The notes under the pieces were generated by a model, which worked only from the letters and a program-made list of their open reading frames with translations, did not search any database and was not told the origin of the DNA. Positions 37,574-49,784 of a stretch of DNA of 64,000 bases are shown piece by piece. This DNA is from Hesseltinella vesiculosa (taxonomy: Eukaryota; Mucoromycota; Mucoromycetes; Mucorales; Cunninghamellaceae). The position numbers were made by a program, and so were the translations under genes. The first letter of the stretch is position 1. Every line of letters starts with the position of its first letter. The stretch spans positions 62,001 through 126,000 of the forward strand of contig MCGT01000017.1 in the NCBI GenBank assembly GCA_002104935.1, read 5' to 3'.

Positions 37574-39687
37574 ATGGGTCTACTACGTAAATTACCAAGC
37601 TTCAGTCGACCAAAGGCACGACCCAAGGACACCGAGCAACCTCCACCTGTGCCTACGCCCATGTCATTCAAAATAGATTTAGACTTTGACCAACAAACCC
37701 AACCCACCACCGTGCCTGATGTTCAGCCCAACCCGGCGCCTGCACCAACCAGTTTTATGGACGATATTTTTACAGAGCTCAAGCAAAATGACCAAGGTGA
37801 GCTTTTTTTTTATTTATTGAAAGGTCCCTCTCACCTTGTTTTCGATAAGACTCTTTGCAGGCCGACTATTCTTTGGCCCTGGCGTTGTCGGAACAGTTGG
37901 GGTTGGAAGGCCATGGTGCCGATGCACATGCTACGGAGATGCAGACCACCACAGCGATCACCCAGACACAGCAGCCACCTTCGTTTTTGTTTGGCCCCGA
38001 CAGCATCTACAGCAACTATGCCTCGACGAATGAAGAATCCATGTTTGCCTCGCTCCTCCAGCCCTTGCCGGCGTCCACCCCTCACCCCACCCATGGTATG
38101 CTTACCAACAGCATCTCAGCCCCGATGATCTCCAGCCCGACCGAGCCGGCCAGCCATGATCTGCCATCCCAACGAGAAGCCAAGACCCAGGTGGTGCTGG
38201 ATTCGGATGTGTCGGACGACGAAGACGCAGGCGGCGAGGACGATGGGTCGGATACCGACTGGGATGTGACGCTGCAGGCCAATGGCACGCTGGGTCCCTG
38301 TCCAATCATGGCACGCCGGCCCCATGATCACCGATTGAATGTCAAGCGCCGGGTCGATCACTGGGCCAAGCAAGTCGAGGAAGATCCTGCCCAGTCCAGC
38401 CAGATGATGTTCAACCGTATGAAGGACCGCCATCGCCAGCAGTACAAACTGGCTGCCATGCGCCAGCAACAGCAGCAACAACCCGCTTATCAACAAAACA
38501 ACGCCATGATGATGGTCCCACCCCAACACGCTGTCGCCATGTTGCCCACCAGTGCTTCCGCCAATGCCATAATGGGCATGGTGCCCCCACCCATGGTCGT
38601 ACAGCCGCCGATGCCCGTCAATGGTCTTGTGCCACCCTCATTGCACCCTCATCGCAGCTCGGCTCTGCCAACCTCCTTTGTCCTGCCCCGCTCCACCTCC
38701 TCCACGACCTGCACCACGCCTGTGTCGTCCTCTTCTTCCATGGCCAGTCCTCGGCCCTCCACCAGCACCCTTCCTTCTGAGGATACCTTGGCCGATAAGA
38801 ACACGAGCCTGCGCCCTCGGTCGCTTTCGTCCTCCGCCTCCTCCAAGCACACCTCGCTCCACCCGCCTGTGCATTCCCCCAGCAAACTTTCCATGCAAGA
38901 AGATCTGCAGAAGACCGACGATGAGGAGCAACCCACGCAGGCACCCCTGGCGGACGAGCCTGTGTTGACGGATAGCGACGATGCAGATGACGAGGCCGAG
39001 CCCTCCCCTGAGGATCCCCAGCCGCCCCAAGAAAGTGAGGCCGAGCCCGACATGACACCTCCTGCACCTGTCCTGAGCTCCCGCCCGTCCTCCATCGTCC
39101 CTTCTGGTCCGCCTATCATCTTGCGGCCTTCTAGTTCGACCCATGCCAAGCGATCGTCCTCCTATCACCAGCCTACCAAGACTGCCAAAAAATCCCAGTC
39201 CGTGCCTGACCTGAAGAAGAAGAAGAAGCGTAAATCGACCCCCTCTACCACATCGGTGTCGACCAATGCTTCCACCGGCTCGACCATTCCTCCCACGCCT
39301 TCGTCGTCGTCGACGTCGACCCCGGCCAAGGCGGATGTGGCTCCACAGCCGCCCATGCCGCCCATGCCTCTGGTGTCCGTGAAATCCTTACCAAGCGAAT
39401 CGGATCTCAAGGTCTTTAACCAACAGCAGCAACAGCAGCAGCAGACCATGTATTATGCATATCAGCAACAGCTCTTGTGGAAGCAGCAGCAGCAATTACA
39501 ACAGCAGCAACGGCAACTCCAGCTGGAATGGGAACGCATGCAGCTGTACCAACGCGAACAGCAGCTCAAGCAGCAGTTTATGCAATTACAACAGCAACAA
39601 CAGCAGCTCTCCTCGGCCACTTATAATGACTACATGATCCCCACCTCCAATGCTTATTACCCATCTCAACCATCCATGCCACAATAA
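37574..39687 (+). CDS. Large disordered polyQ protein with a UIM-like motif
   Basis: Exon 1 (37574-37796) and exon 2 (37861-39687) encode about 683 residues. The N-terminus MGLLRKL is basic. At the exon join is a ubiquitin-interacting-motif-like helix (DYSLALALSEQL). The rest is low-complexity: an acidic patch (DSDVSDDEDAGGEDD), a conserved-looking block around NVKRRVDHWAKQV, Ser/Pro-rich linkers, a Lys cluster (KKKKKRK) and Gln-rich coils in the last 100 residues. Canonical GT-AG splicing leaves one extra G and would shift the frame into a stop after about 60 codons; see findings. No enzymatic domain is seen. Possibly an adaptor or transcription-related factor, but unproven. Confidence 0.72.
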
Positions 39688-40301
39688 CCTTGCTTTTTTT
39701 TTTTATTTATCTTCTCCCTCATCAAACTTAATAAATTATATTACCTATTTTTTTTTTTTTTTGCAACTGCTCTCGATTGACTCAGTGTTTTACCAACCCA
39801 TCCTCCTTTTCCATCCTCCTATTCCCCCCCCCCCCCATTTGGGCCAACCGACGACACTTCTTTAAAGGAGATGGTGGGTCCTACCATTGCCGGCTGCTGA
39901 CTAAATTTGGGAATGAAAAAAAACAAAAATCGGATCTCTTTTTGCAACACGTGCAAGCCTTTCCATTGCTGGTATGAAATTTTTTAAACAAGTTTTTTTA
40001 CTTTATTTTGTAAAATGCAAAAAAAAGGGGGGGATCGTCCATAAGGTTGGTTGGTTTTTTTGGGTAGTCAAGGTACCAAAAAAAAAAAATATCAATTGAA
40101 ACTAAAAAAAGCGTAAGGCATACCTAGTAAATAAAAAAAATAGGATGTATGATGGAATGATGATACAAAAACTGACAAGTGTCATTTGACACAGAGGTGA
40201 GTGAAAAAAAAAAGGAGATAAAAAAAAAAAGTAAGATCAGGGGGAGGTGAGGGGATTTTTTCTATTGTGTCACAAGGAGCAAAGGTTTTGGTTGTTGTTG
40301 A
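39688..40301. other. Convergent intergenic region
   Basis: Between the polyQ gene (+) and casein kinase I (-). Very rich in A, T and G homopolymers (for example C13 at 39825-39837 and many A10 runs). No coding signal. Confidence 0.6.
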
Positions 40302-42017
40302 CTAGGAGAGAGTGCCACAAGTAATCAAGGACATGAAACTATGCCAGAAACCACGTTGATCGGGTTTGGTGGAGGTGGGCAAGTTTGTAGCGTCAGGTGC
40401 AGGGACAGGTAACGCTCCATGTTGAGGTGTAGGAGGCATTTTAGGTGGGTTGGCATTCATTGGGGGGTTGGGCATGGCTGTCGCTTGGGGTTTGGGTGGA
40501 CGAGAAGCATGGGGTGCATGTCGATGACGATGTGATTCGCGTGTGTGACGTTGTTGGCTCACAGACTAGAAAGAGAGGGTCAGTTTTTGTATTTGGTATT
40601 CCGAGAAGCGAACACTTACTTCCCAACCTTTGCCATTGTTTAGCAAACACCAATCATAGATACCATCATCCATTTCATTAATACTGCGTAGGACCTTGTT
40701 GAACAGTTCACGCAAAAAATCATAATCAGGCGCTTCATCAAAGCCAAGCTTGCGTACGTATTGCAAATAAACCCCAAATTCCTCTAAAAATTGACAGAAA
40801 TGAGCCTGGATTTTTTTTTTCTGTGTTGCTCTTTACCTGGGAAGGTTGCACACAGGTCCTTGATGCTGGTGGATTGTTTCTTTTCGCCAATCTTTTCATA
40901 TTTTTGTTTGTTGGTGGCGGCTTTCAACCCTTGCCAAGGTAATGAGCCACGCAAAAAGTACATAAACACATGGCCCAAGGATTCTAAATCATCCCGTCTT
41001 GATTGTTCTATTTACAAAAAGGGAGAGGTCAAATCCATGGGCAAAACAAATGTTTATTTTACCTCGACCCAAATGGGTATTGATGCTCATGTATCTTGCG
41101 GTACCAGACAAGCTTTTGCGTTCACGATAGGGTATATGTTGCTTTGTTTTAGGATCTCTATAGTGTTTGGCCATACCATAGTCGATCAGAAACACAGTGT
41201 TGGCACACTTTGTACCAGGACGACCAATTAAAAAGTTATCTGGCTTTATGTCCCTAATAATAATAAAAAAAAAATGAGTACCCAGACAAAAAAATAAGAG
41301 ATCTATTCACTTACCGATAGATTAAACTTCTATCATGGACATTCTCCACACGATGCAGCTATGCACAAAATAGATATAAAAAAACGGATGAGTCTCTACC
41401 AAACTGTATTAGGTTTTTCATTGTGTGCATTTTTTTAAAGGGGATTCAACCGTAAAAAAGGAGATGGCACCCGTAAAAAAAAGGGGGGTGCCGAGACGTT
41501 TTTTCTTTTACCATTTGTTTTGCCAACATGGCCACCGTCTTGATAGAAAACTTGCGTCCGCACATATCAAAAAGGTCTTCTAAACTTGGCCCAAGCAAAT
41601 CAATGACCAAAATATTGTGCAGGCCCTCTTGGCCAAAATAATAGGATTTAGGCACTCCTTCTACATTAAAGAATCGTTCGTCATCCATCATCTGTAATAA
41701 AAAAAGACTTTGAGAAGAACCTACGTAGGCCGGCCAGGATTTTGTAAGTGCGGTATTCATCTCGTAACTGAGGAGCATCCGACTTTCGAGGTTCAAATTT
41801 GATGGCCACTGATTGATTGTTTAATAGATTAATGCCTAATAAGCATAGGAAGAAGCATAATAAAAAGTAAGGAATAGGCTGTCATGGCTCTTTTACACTT
41901 ACCTTCGTAGAGCACACCAAAACTTCCTTCGCCTAGTTTTTTTCCCACTTTGTAGTGAACACCAACGACATTATTTGACGAATGGGATTGACTGGGGGCT
42001 TTTTGAACACTCGTCAT
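40302..42017 (-). CDS. Casein kinase I, YCK/gamma-like
   Basis: Ser/Thr kinase acting at membranes in endocytosis and nutrient signalling. Eight exons (42017-41903, 41835-41725, 41660-41512, 41358-41315, 41253-41063, 41007-40837, 40783-40620, 40565-40302) give 402 residues. The Gly loop is GEGSFG, the catalytic segment RDIKPDN has D141, the metal motif is DYG (164-166) and the CK1 substrate block is [16 protein letters not shown]. Exon 3 must begin at 41660 (join [13 protein letters not shown]) to keep frame; a nearer acceptor gives stops. The tail is His/Pro-rich and ends CGTLS, without the double Cys used for palmitoylation in yeast Yck1/2. Intron 3 is long (153 nt). Confidence 0.94.
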
Positions 42018-42647
42018 TCGAAATAGCTGTACAAGAAAAAAAAGAGAATGCCAATTAAATGGAACGGAAGGTGGGGATGCTAAAAAGAGGTGTCAGGGAT
42101 GATGGGTCGTTTTTTTTTTCTATCAAGAGGGAAAGAAAGACAAAAAAAAAGGAGCCAAAAAAAACAACAAATCAAAAAAAAAAGCGGAGGCGGAGTAGCA
42201 AAGCGCTGGGTTTTATTCATGTTGCCCTGAAGAACCGTTTGACCCAATCAGCATTCGAGGCTGAGTTTTTCTTGGGAACAGCCATTCTGTTTTGACAGAT
42301 GCGTTCATCCACTGTGGCCAACCGATGACACCGTCAAAAAGATGTCTATTCAAAGGGGTTAAAAGAATACAAGCTAGAAACACCGCGACCAAAGGTCGAA
42401 AAAAAATGTCACCAGAAACAAACCCAGGCTCATTGAACCAGTTTCAGCCCAGGCTTGCCAAGGTTGTTTAGAACAAAGCGCATGAATTTTTTTTTTTTTT
42501 TCCCATGAACAGAGTATTGGTTGAAGGTCATCTGGAAAATAAAAAATGGTTACGTTTTGCATAATGGTTCCCACCACCACACGCCAAAATAAAAAATAAA
42601 AGAGTCTTCCATCGAGATTTTTTATCTTTTTCCTTTTCCATCCAAAA
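42018..42647. other. Divergent intergenic region
   Basis: Between casein kinase I (-) and a small + gene. Purine-rich with many A runs; frames here are Lys-rich artefacts of those runs. Confidence 0.55.
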
Positions 42648-43005
42648 ATGGCTGACAATATGAACAATATCAATACAACGGTAAAAAGGAAAAGAAATAA
42701 AAAAAGGCAAGGGGTAACGCCTGTTTAAACAGATGTCATCCAATGTGACGTCGTCGCCGACAACAGAGCAAACGTCGCGACCTGCCCGACGACCAAGCTT
42801 ACTTCGTGAAGGAGGCCTATTGGCTGCGCATCGAAACCTGGATGGGATCAAATCCATGACTGCCACTGGGTTTACCAACAGTGCTGCTCGCTTTGAAGAT
42901 ACTTGGGGCTGTGTGGCTTTCACCGAAACTGGTTTCACCGAAGATCTCAGTCGTAAGCCTCGCAAAGGCAGTACCTCTAGTGAAGAGTCGCTCTATTTGA
43001 GCTAA
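42648..43005 (+). CDS. Small hypothetical protein, 101 residues
   Basis: Exons 42648-42680 and 42733-43005 join in phase across a 52-nt GT-AG intron. The product is Ser/Thr/Arg-rich with a repeated theme (ATGFTNSAARFEDTWGC and FTETGFTEDLSRKP), suggesting short linear motifs rather than a folded domain. The stop codon runs straight into a 24-nt A tract (43004-43027). Coding-like composition and the intron support it, but no family is recognised. Confidence 0.55.
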
Positions 43006-43415
43006 AAAAAAAAAAAAAAAAAAAAAAGTCCCACTGTGCTGGTCAAACTCAAAAAATAAATATCGAAACCGCTCTTCCTTCCTACCCGTGTGAAAAATCG
43101 TTGACGGGAAAAAAATCGTGGCCATGGTCCTTGGTTTCCGACGAAAAATTAAAAAAAAACGGCTATCCTCTCTTGATGATCTTCTTGACTTGCTACTGTT
43201 CATTAAAAAAAAAAATGAACAATCATGCAGCAAGATGCGTCTTCAGAATCCAAAGCCTTTGTTTGGCTGGGAAAATATGACATGCCCGGGCAGTCGGGCC
43301 ACGAAGGGGACAAAGAAGTGCGTCTCGGCCAAAAAAGGAAAAGATAAAAAGCGGGGTCTGTGCCTCTTATTTTTTTTTTTTTTTTGCTCTCTCTTTTTCG
43401 TTTCAACTCATCGCC
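43006..43415. other. Intergenic region after an A24 tract
   Basis: Starts in the A24 run, then A/T-rich with an AATAAA-like signal near 43055 and a T run at 43371-43385 just before the oxidoreductase gene. No coding signal. Confidence 0.5.
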
Positions 43416-45048
43416 ATGGTCCATTTGAATCCAAAGTGCAATACCCTTTCCCACTGGCTGAATGAAGCTCCCTTTCAACAACAACCCACTCAACCTTTAC
43501 CAACCGAAGCCGACATTGTCATTGTTGGAGGTAACATTATCCACTTCTTAGTCGCACCTGTCATGTTCACCATGCCACTTTGAATCTACCTAGGTGGTAT
43601 TACTGGCTTATCTACTGCCTACTGGCTCACCAAATTAAACCCCAAGCTGTCAGTGGTTGTGCTTGAAGCAAGAGGGTTATCCAGTGGCGCCACTGGTCGC
43701 AACGGTAAATACAAAAAAGTCATCGTACTCCCCTGCTGACTCCATGTCCGTCGGTTTGTCCTAATGTGCTTTTCTTTTCTGCAGGTGGGATTATCTGTCC
43801 AGGGTTAAATGACAGCTTCGAAAGCATCGCTCATCGCTATGGAGAGAAGGAAGCCTTGCGGTTGGTGGACTTTGATTATATCAATGTGGACATGCTGGCC
43901 AAATTCTTGGAGGAACACAGCGACAAACAAGGTGGCCCATTCGATCCTCAGATCACATGGATGAAGCATGGCACTGTAAGCAACGTGACTTTTATCAGGG
44001 TGTTCAGTTTTGATGTGTGTAGATCTGTGCCTGGACAAGTGAAATTGAAGCCTACGATGGCCGGGCCGACGTGGCTCGGTTGGAACAGCTACGACCCCAC
44101 CAAGACGACATCGCCGCCTTGACAGCCGAGCAAGTCCAAGCCTTGACGGGCGAACAGAGCTTCAAGTTTGGTGCGCTGCAAATCAAGAACACTGCCATTG
44201 CTTGGGCCGCCCGCATTGTGTTCTGCATGGCCCGCGCCGTCCAAGACCAGGTGCATCTAGCCACCTTCTCGCCTGTGCAACGTGTGGAGCAAGTCGGTTC
44301 GCGCCACCGAGTCGTCACCAGCCGCGGCACCATCCTGGCCAACAAGGTTGCCTACTGCACCAATGCCTGGACAAGGCACCTGTTGCCCAAGTTCCAACCG
44401 TTCCTGGTTCCCGTCCGAAACCAGGTCGTCAGTGTCGATGCCCACCCTGGCCCAGCTACCCGCCGTGACGCTGCCGACATGAATTACGTGCTTAGCTGCA
44501 ACCGAGGCTACCAGTACATGTCCTACCGCCCCTATGACGACCGCATCATCTTTGGTGGCATGCGTGATCGCACCGTCGGCCGCATGGAACATGAGGATGA
44601 CGATAGTACCCTGAATGTCACTGTGTCTTGTGAATTGCGCCACCGCCTCGATGAGCTCGGTCTCCCCGCCACACCTGAACGTGAATGGGTGGGTAAGTCA
44701 AAACCGATCGAGACAGCTTGGCCCAACTGATTTTCTTGCTGATAGGCGTGATGGGCAACTCCAAGATCGATGCTCTTCCTTTTGTGGGTGAGCTGTCCAC
44801 CATGGATGGCGATGCCAAGCTCAAGGGTCAATACATTGCTGCTGGTTTCCACGGTCATGGTAAGCCCTCCTCTGCATTTTTCAAGAAACTCACCCCCCTT
44901 TTTTTTTACAGGCATGCCTCGTACGTTCCTGTGCGGCAAAGCGCTGGCTCAATTGCTTGCAGATCAACCTCTAGATGATTATTTCCCTACACCCTTTTTG
45001 CTAGATCATCCCACTCGATCCTACTTATCCAGCAAGGCCAAACTGTAA
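43416..45048 (+). CDS. FAD-dependent oxidoreductase (DAO/glycine oxidase-like fold)
   Basis: Exons 43416-43530, 43594-43704, 43785-43975, 44023-44692, 44746-44859 and 44912-45048 give 445 residues. The FAD-binding dinucleotide fold is complete (IVIVGGGITGLSTAYWL, then VVLEARGLSSGATGRNGG). The DAO substrate half includes a Tyr-rich strand (YQYMSYRPYDDRIIFGG) and the C-terminal FAD block (AAGFHGHGM, ALAQLL). Such enzymes oxidise amino acids, amines or sugars; the substrate is not evident. No signal peptide or peroxisomal SKL end is present; it ends SSKAKL, and AKL is a peroxisome-type PTS1 variant, so peroxisomal import is possible. Confidence 0.9.
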
Positions 45049-45379
45049 AAACAAAATCAGATGTTTTTTTTTTCTGTCGTCATTGGAGAGAGTGCGTTTT
45101 ATTGAATTAAATAAAAAAATTACTATTTTATGCAAAAGACGTCCATGTTGTGAATAAAATAAAAAAAAGCATGGCCAGGTTTGTTGAATGAAAATGAGGT
45201 GAGGAGCGAGATTTAGAAGAGAGACATGCGTCAAAAAATGTACACTGACAAACATTGTTCAAAGTCAAGAAGGAGCGACTGCGAAAAAAAAAAAGGAGGT
45301 TGCTAGGGAGGCGTTTCCTGGATAGGGGGAAGGGGAAGGGCAAGGGAAGAGGGATGCAAAAAAAAAAAAAAAAAAGGTT
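45049..45379. other. Convergent intergenic region
   Basis: Between the oxidoreductase (+) and the surface protein (-). An AATAAA lies near 45108-45113. The rest is A/T-rich, with an A run at 45358-45375. Confidence 0.55.
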
Positions 45380-46748
45380 CTACATGGCATTGGGCTTGTA
45401 AGGAGAATACTGGTCAACAACGTCGGGTTTATGATGATAAACGCCATGAGCAGGATCCATGGGATAGGCTGGCATGCCATAGCCATTGTGCTGATGAGGG
45501 TCATAACCTTGCACGTCATAGTCTGGCCAGGCGTGTGGGTCTTGTCCTTGAGGATAGTAATAGAGCGGCTGGGATGGCTGGGCGTCTTCCATGTCCACGG
45601 GCTGGTGTTGCTGCAGTGGTGAGGTATGGGCCTCATTCACGGTGGAGCCACTGGTGGCATAGTCCATGCCGTATTCAGGATAGTATTCCTCGGGCGGGAC
45701 GGTCATGGCATTGCTTGGGGTGTTGGAGGAGGTGTTGCCGACGATGGTGATTTGAGGCACCGGGCCGGGGGGAGGCAGCATGGGCGGAGTCACAAATCGG
45801 CGCGAGTAATCAAAGGGAATGGCTGGAGCCATGTCGATGCCGATCTGGGACATGTTGGCATTCATGCCAGGATCGCTGTTGCTGCCCGAGTTCAAGGTGG
45901 CGTGGCGGTGCAGCGGTGCAGGTGAAGGCGGAAAGATGCCGATGGAATGATCGTCTGGCACCTCTTTAAACATATCCACATCGCGGTCGTACCGATGTCG
46001 TTTGGTGCAGCCGCCTCGACGATTGATCCAAGTGACAAACCCACCCAAAAGAGCCAGGCCCACTGTCAGCGTCGAAGAAGAAAACAGTGAGTGTCTAATG
46101 GCCGTCGCGTTTTTTTTTCTTACCAACGGCACCGACCACGCCGCCAGCAATGGTACCGGTGGCATTGTTGTTATCATCCGAGGTGGGTTTTTGAACCTCT
46201 TGGTCTTGGACGATTGGTGTGGTGAGGCTGGAAGCTGAAGAAGAGGAAGAGGAAGAGGATGGATGATGATGCTTGCCTTCCTGGGGTGGGGCGGGGCTGG
46301 CGGAGGGGGTGTTTGCAGAAGACAAAGTGGGTGAGGGCTGGGAGGAGCTGGAGCTGGTGGAGGGGGGAGAAGGGTTGGCGTTATGGCCATTGTTGTTGGT
46401 GATGGAAGTAAGGGGATCAAGAATAGGGGGCAAGATGGACAGTGGGTTGTTGGGGCTGGGGTTGGGGCTGGGATTGGGATTGTTGCTGGGCGGTGAAGAG
46501 TTGGCAGGTGGAGGTGGAGCGGTGGAAGGAGGGTTGGCAGGGGAAGCTGGAGGAGAAGACGCAGGTGCTGGGGTCAGGTCATTGGGGGTCAGATTGTTGT
46601 GGTGAGGTAACAGAGCTGCATAATCCTCGGAGTTGGGCACCTCATCGCTCACGTCGTCAGCAAAGTTGAGCAGGCCATGAAGTAAGTCACAATACACAGA
46701 GCTCATGCATAATAAAAACACACATGCAACTATACCATGGTACTTCAT
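45380..46748 (-). CDS. Single-pass surface protein with Ser/Pro-rich ectodomain
   Basis: Exons 46748-46124 and 46062-45380 give 435 residues. A signal peptide (residues 1-20, core CVFLLCMSSVYC) leads to about 180 residues rich in Ser, Pro, Asn and Thr, as in O-glycosylated wall-stress sensors or mucins. A transmembrane span around 202-222 (GTIAGGVVGAVV, then GLALLGGFV) crosses the exon join, followed by a Cys/Arg stop-transfer (NRRGGCTKRHR). The cytosolic tail is Pro/Tyr-rich (EEYYPEYGMDY; QPLYYYPQG). No WSC or other folded domain is present. A wall-sensing role is inferred from architecture only. Confidence 0.82.
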
Positions 46749-47326
46749 TGTAGAGACAATGAAAAATAAAAAAAGAAAAAGAAGAAGGAAAAAAAAAGGT
46801 AAAAAAAAAAAAAAAAAAAAAAAAGAAAGCTAGAAAAAAAAAGGGGCAACGGTGCAAGGGAGTTTTTTCTTTTTCTTCTATGCGTTCCCCTATCTCCCTG
46901 CAACTCTGTATCCTTTTACCTTTTTTTTTTAATTTGATGGTTTAATTGAACAATTTAAACAAATCCTTACAAACAGGGTTCAGGTAGCCTTTTTTTAATC
47001 TACAAGCACACCTCAACTCGTCTTGGACTGACCCGGTCAAAAAGACTGGGTGCGAAAAAAAAAAAGGAGAGGCTCTTTTTTCAGCGTGATTCCAGCGAGT
47101 ACACCTAACCCCCCCAATGCAGTATATAAAACGAGTCTTCATCCCAATTGTAAACGTGAAAATAAGCTTGAGAGGTTCATGTGCACCTGATTTACGTCAC
47201 ACAGAGAAATTTTTAGTGACAAAAAAAAAAAAGCAGGGCCAAATTCCGCTCTTTTTCATTTTTCCCTTTTCTTCACCTTCCCCCCATCCATTCCTTTTTT
47301 TATTGCAGAATAACCTTTTTCATGCA
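46749..47326. other. Divergent promoter of two surface-protein genes
   Basis: Holds an A24 run at 46801-46824, T-rich tracts and a TATA-like AGTATATAAAAC near 47119-47130. No coding signal. Confidence 0.5.
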
Positions 47327-49538
47327 ATGTTCATCCCGTCACTCGTTTCTCTTACTCTTATAGTCACAAGAGTCTTGGCTCAATGTACAACTCCCGGCCC
47401 TTCGCAACGAACCTTTTATTCATTGGCTGCCGTCAAAAATAGCCTGTACCTGGCAGGTGGATCCACAGTAAGTCGCCAAAACCCACAGGAGGCAGGGGAA
47501 CAGAAGGGGATGACTAACAACAAGAGGGTGCAAACGATTGAGAATGAAGGAAAAAAAAAAAAAACTGGAGATCCCAAGCATGGCCATTGACTCCTTGCCC
47601 ACCCTTTTTAGACCGTTTTGGATATTTGGAAATTGGATATGACCCAAGGTGTTGACACCAATTGTCCAGCCTGGGTGCAAGTGTCTGCCGCTGTCAACGC
47701 ATCCTCTGTCTTTGGTCCTTTTGTCTATGGTGCCATGGTCCCTGACGAAGCCAAAAACCAGCTGCTGATCTTTGCTGGCGACACCAACGCCAACACCACC
47801 TCCATGCCCGCCGGCCCCATTTCCTTTGATCTGACCCAAAAGAGTTTCGTCACTGGCTCTGGTACAACCCCCCCTCCATAAAAATGATTAGACTGATTCC
47901 TTGATTCATATCCTATGATAGTCAATAACCCAGGCTACGAGGCTCGCGCCGTGATGTCTGCCACGCTCGACACCTCTGGCAAGATCTGGATCTACGGTGG
48001 CCGCCACCCCATTACTTTTGGCTCTGGAGGAACAGTAACGTTTCGAGGACTCTGTTGTCTAGTTCATTCAAAAAAAAAACTTTTTTTTTGTAGCTTGTGT
48101 CGCAATCGGATTATTACAACTATGACCTCACAACGTCGCCTCTCTCTGGTACAGCAGATCCAGTATCAAGCGCGTAATGACAGCAAAGAAAGCAAGAACG
48201 CCACTCGAATGAGACTTACCCCTTTATTTTCAATACACAGTTATGGAAATCGACCAGGACGTTGGGGGCATACTACCACCTTGGTGTAAGACTGGCCGGT
48301 TATTCTTTCCCGGCCAACCCTTGCTCACATCCTTTTTTTTTTTGAACCAGCAACAACAAATTGTTTACCCTGGGTGGGTTTATCCAGCAGAATGGTACAG
48401 CCAAGAACATCGTCGACTTCGCCAGTGCTCAAGGTAAAGAAACATGGGCCCACCAGCCCCATTCACTTTATTATTTTTTGTAGTCTTCGATATCAGCTCC
48501 AAGCAAGCCATGGCGATGGCCACCATTGGTGACATTCCTCCTACGCTTTCTGGGTAAGCAACAGTACTACGTAGATGGTTCCATCCGACTCATTTTTTTT
48601 TTTTAAAAAAATATTTCTGCAGTTTTTCTGCCGTGGCTGGTAAGTGATGAACAAGAGCGATGGGAATTCAGGCTTACGCTTTTTTTTTGCTAGCGTTGGA
48701 TGGACATTCAATCATTGTGTTCGGTGGGGTGGATACCAGCAATGCGGTTCACAGTAATGTCTATATCTTGGACACCTGTACATTGACTTGGCACGCCCAG
48801 CCGACGAGCGGCCAGACTAGCAACCGTGTGGCCCACAGCGCTTACATGTTTGGCAAGTACATGATCACTATGCTCGGCGTGCAGAGCGTCGCTTCCAACG
48901 ACAATGACGAGCCCACTGGAGCCACCGTCATCGACAACGTCGCCATCCTCGACACCTCCACCTTTACTTGGGTTAGCAACTTCCCTGCCGGCTACACGCC
49001 CGAAACTGTCAAGACCAGCCCCACATGCACCTTTGCCTGGCCGTCGCTCCCCACCGTCTGGCAAGCCCAAGGCACTGACCCCATGCCCTACGACAACAGC
49101 GTGATCAGCAACCCTTACACAGCCTCCTTCAGCGTCCCGCCTCCCTTGACGGATGCGCAAAAGGGCGGTGTTGGCATTGGCGTGCCCTTGTTTGTCATTG
49201 CCTGTGCTGCGGCTGCCTTTTATGTCTACCGCCGCCGCCAAAAACAAAAGGCCAGACCAACCAATCCTCGATGGACGGGTATCATTTCCCACAGCAGCGC
49301 TTCGCTGGCCTCCCGACAGCCTGCTGCTGGTGTCCCTGCCGACTACCCACTCTCCACCTATAGCCCGTCCGCCAACAAGGACCTGCGCACCTACACAGCG
49401 GCCGACCACGATATTTGGGAGCAACAGCTGATGCAAGACTCGCAGCATTCTTCCAAGAATGAAACCCTCTCCCGACATGAAGACATCTGGGCTCAAATGC
49501 GTGGTCTCCATGCTCCCGGTGATCAAGAGCGTCGTTAA
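47327..49538 (+). CDS. Kelch-repeat single-pass membrane protein
   Basis: Nine exons (47327-47467, 47612-47861, 47922-48034, 48094-48173, 48241-48285, 48351-48433, 48484-48553, 48623-48639, 48694-49538) give 547 residues. A signal peptide (about 1-18) precedes a six-bladed-type kelch propeller, with repeat marks SLYLAGGST, IWIYGGRHP, RWGHTTTLVNNKLFTLGG, IVFGGVD and a Trp in each blade. A transmembrane span follows (GVPLFVIACAAAAFYVY) with a basic stop-transfer, then a disordered cytosolic tail. One exon is only 17 nt. The exon 4-5 join was placed to restore the blade motif. Extracellular kelch proteins often bind carbohydrate or other surface proteins; function is unknown. Confidence 0.86.
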
Positions 49539-49784
49539 TTCCATTCCCTTGTACCTTTTCACTTGTACTTTTTTTTTTTAACCTGTACTTTTTTAACCCC
49601 TATGTAATACTGTGCAACCTGGGCACTTTGGTTCCCCTCCCCCCTTCTTTTAATGAGAGACCCTGGGGAGATGACGATTTTCACTTTGGTCGTTGTTTAG
49701 TGAAAAGGTGGAGTGAGTGTACGAAAAAAAAAAAAAAAAAAAGGCCGGGAACCATCAACTAAATCACAGGCATGCAGAAAACCT

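Noticed and set aside
37797..37860. A 14-nt microexon to repair the polyQ gene frame
   Set aside because: It would need a 27-nt intron and a weak GTTTTC donor, so a one-base anomaly is simpler.
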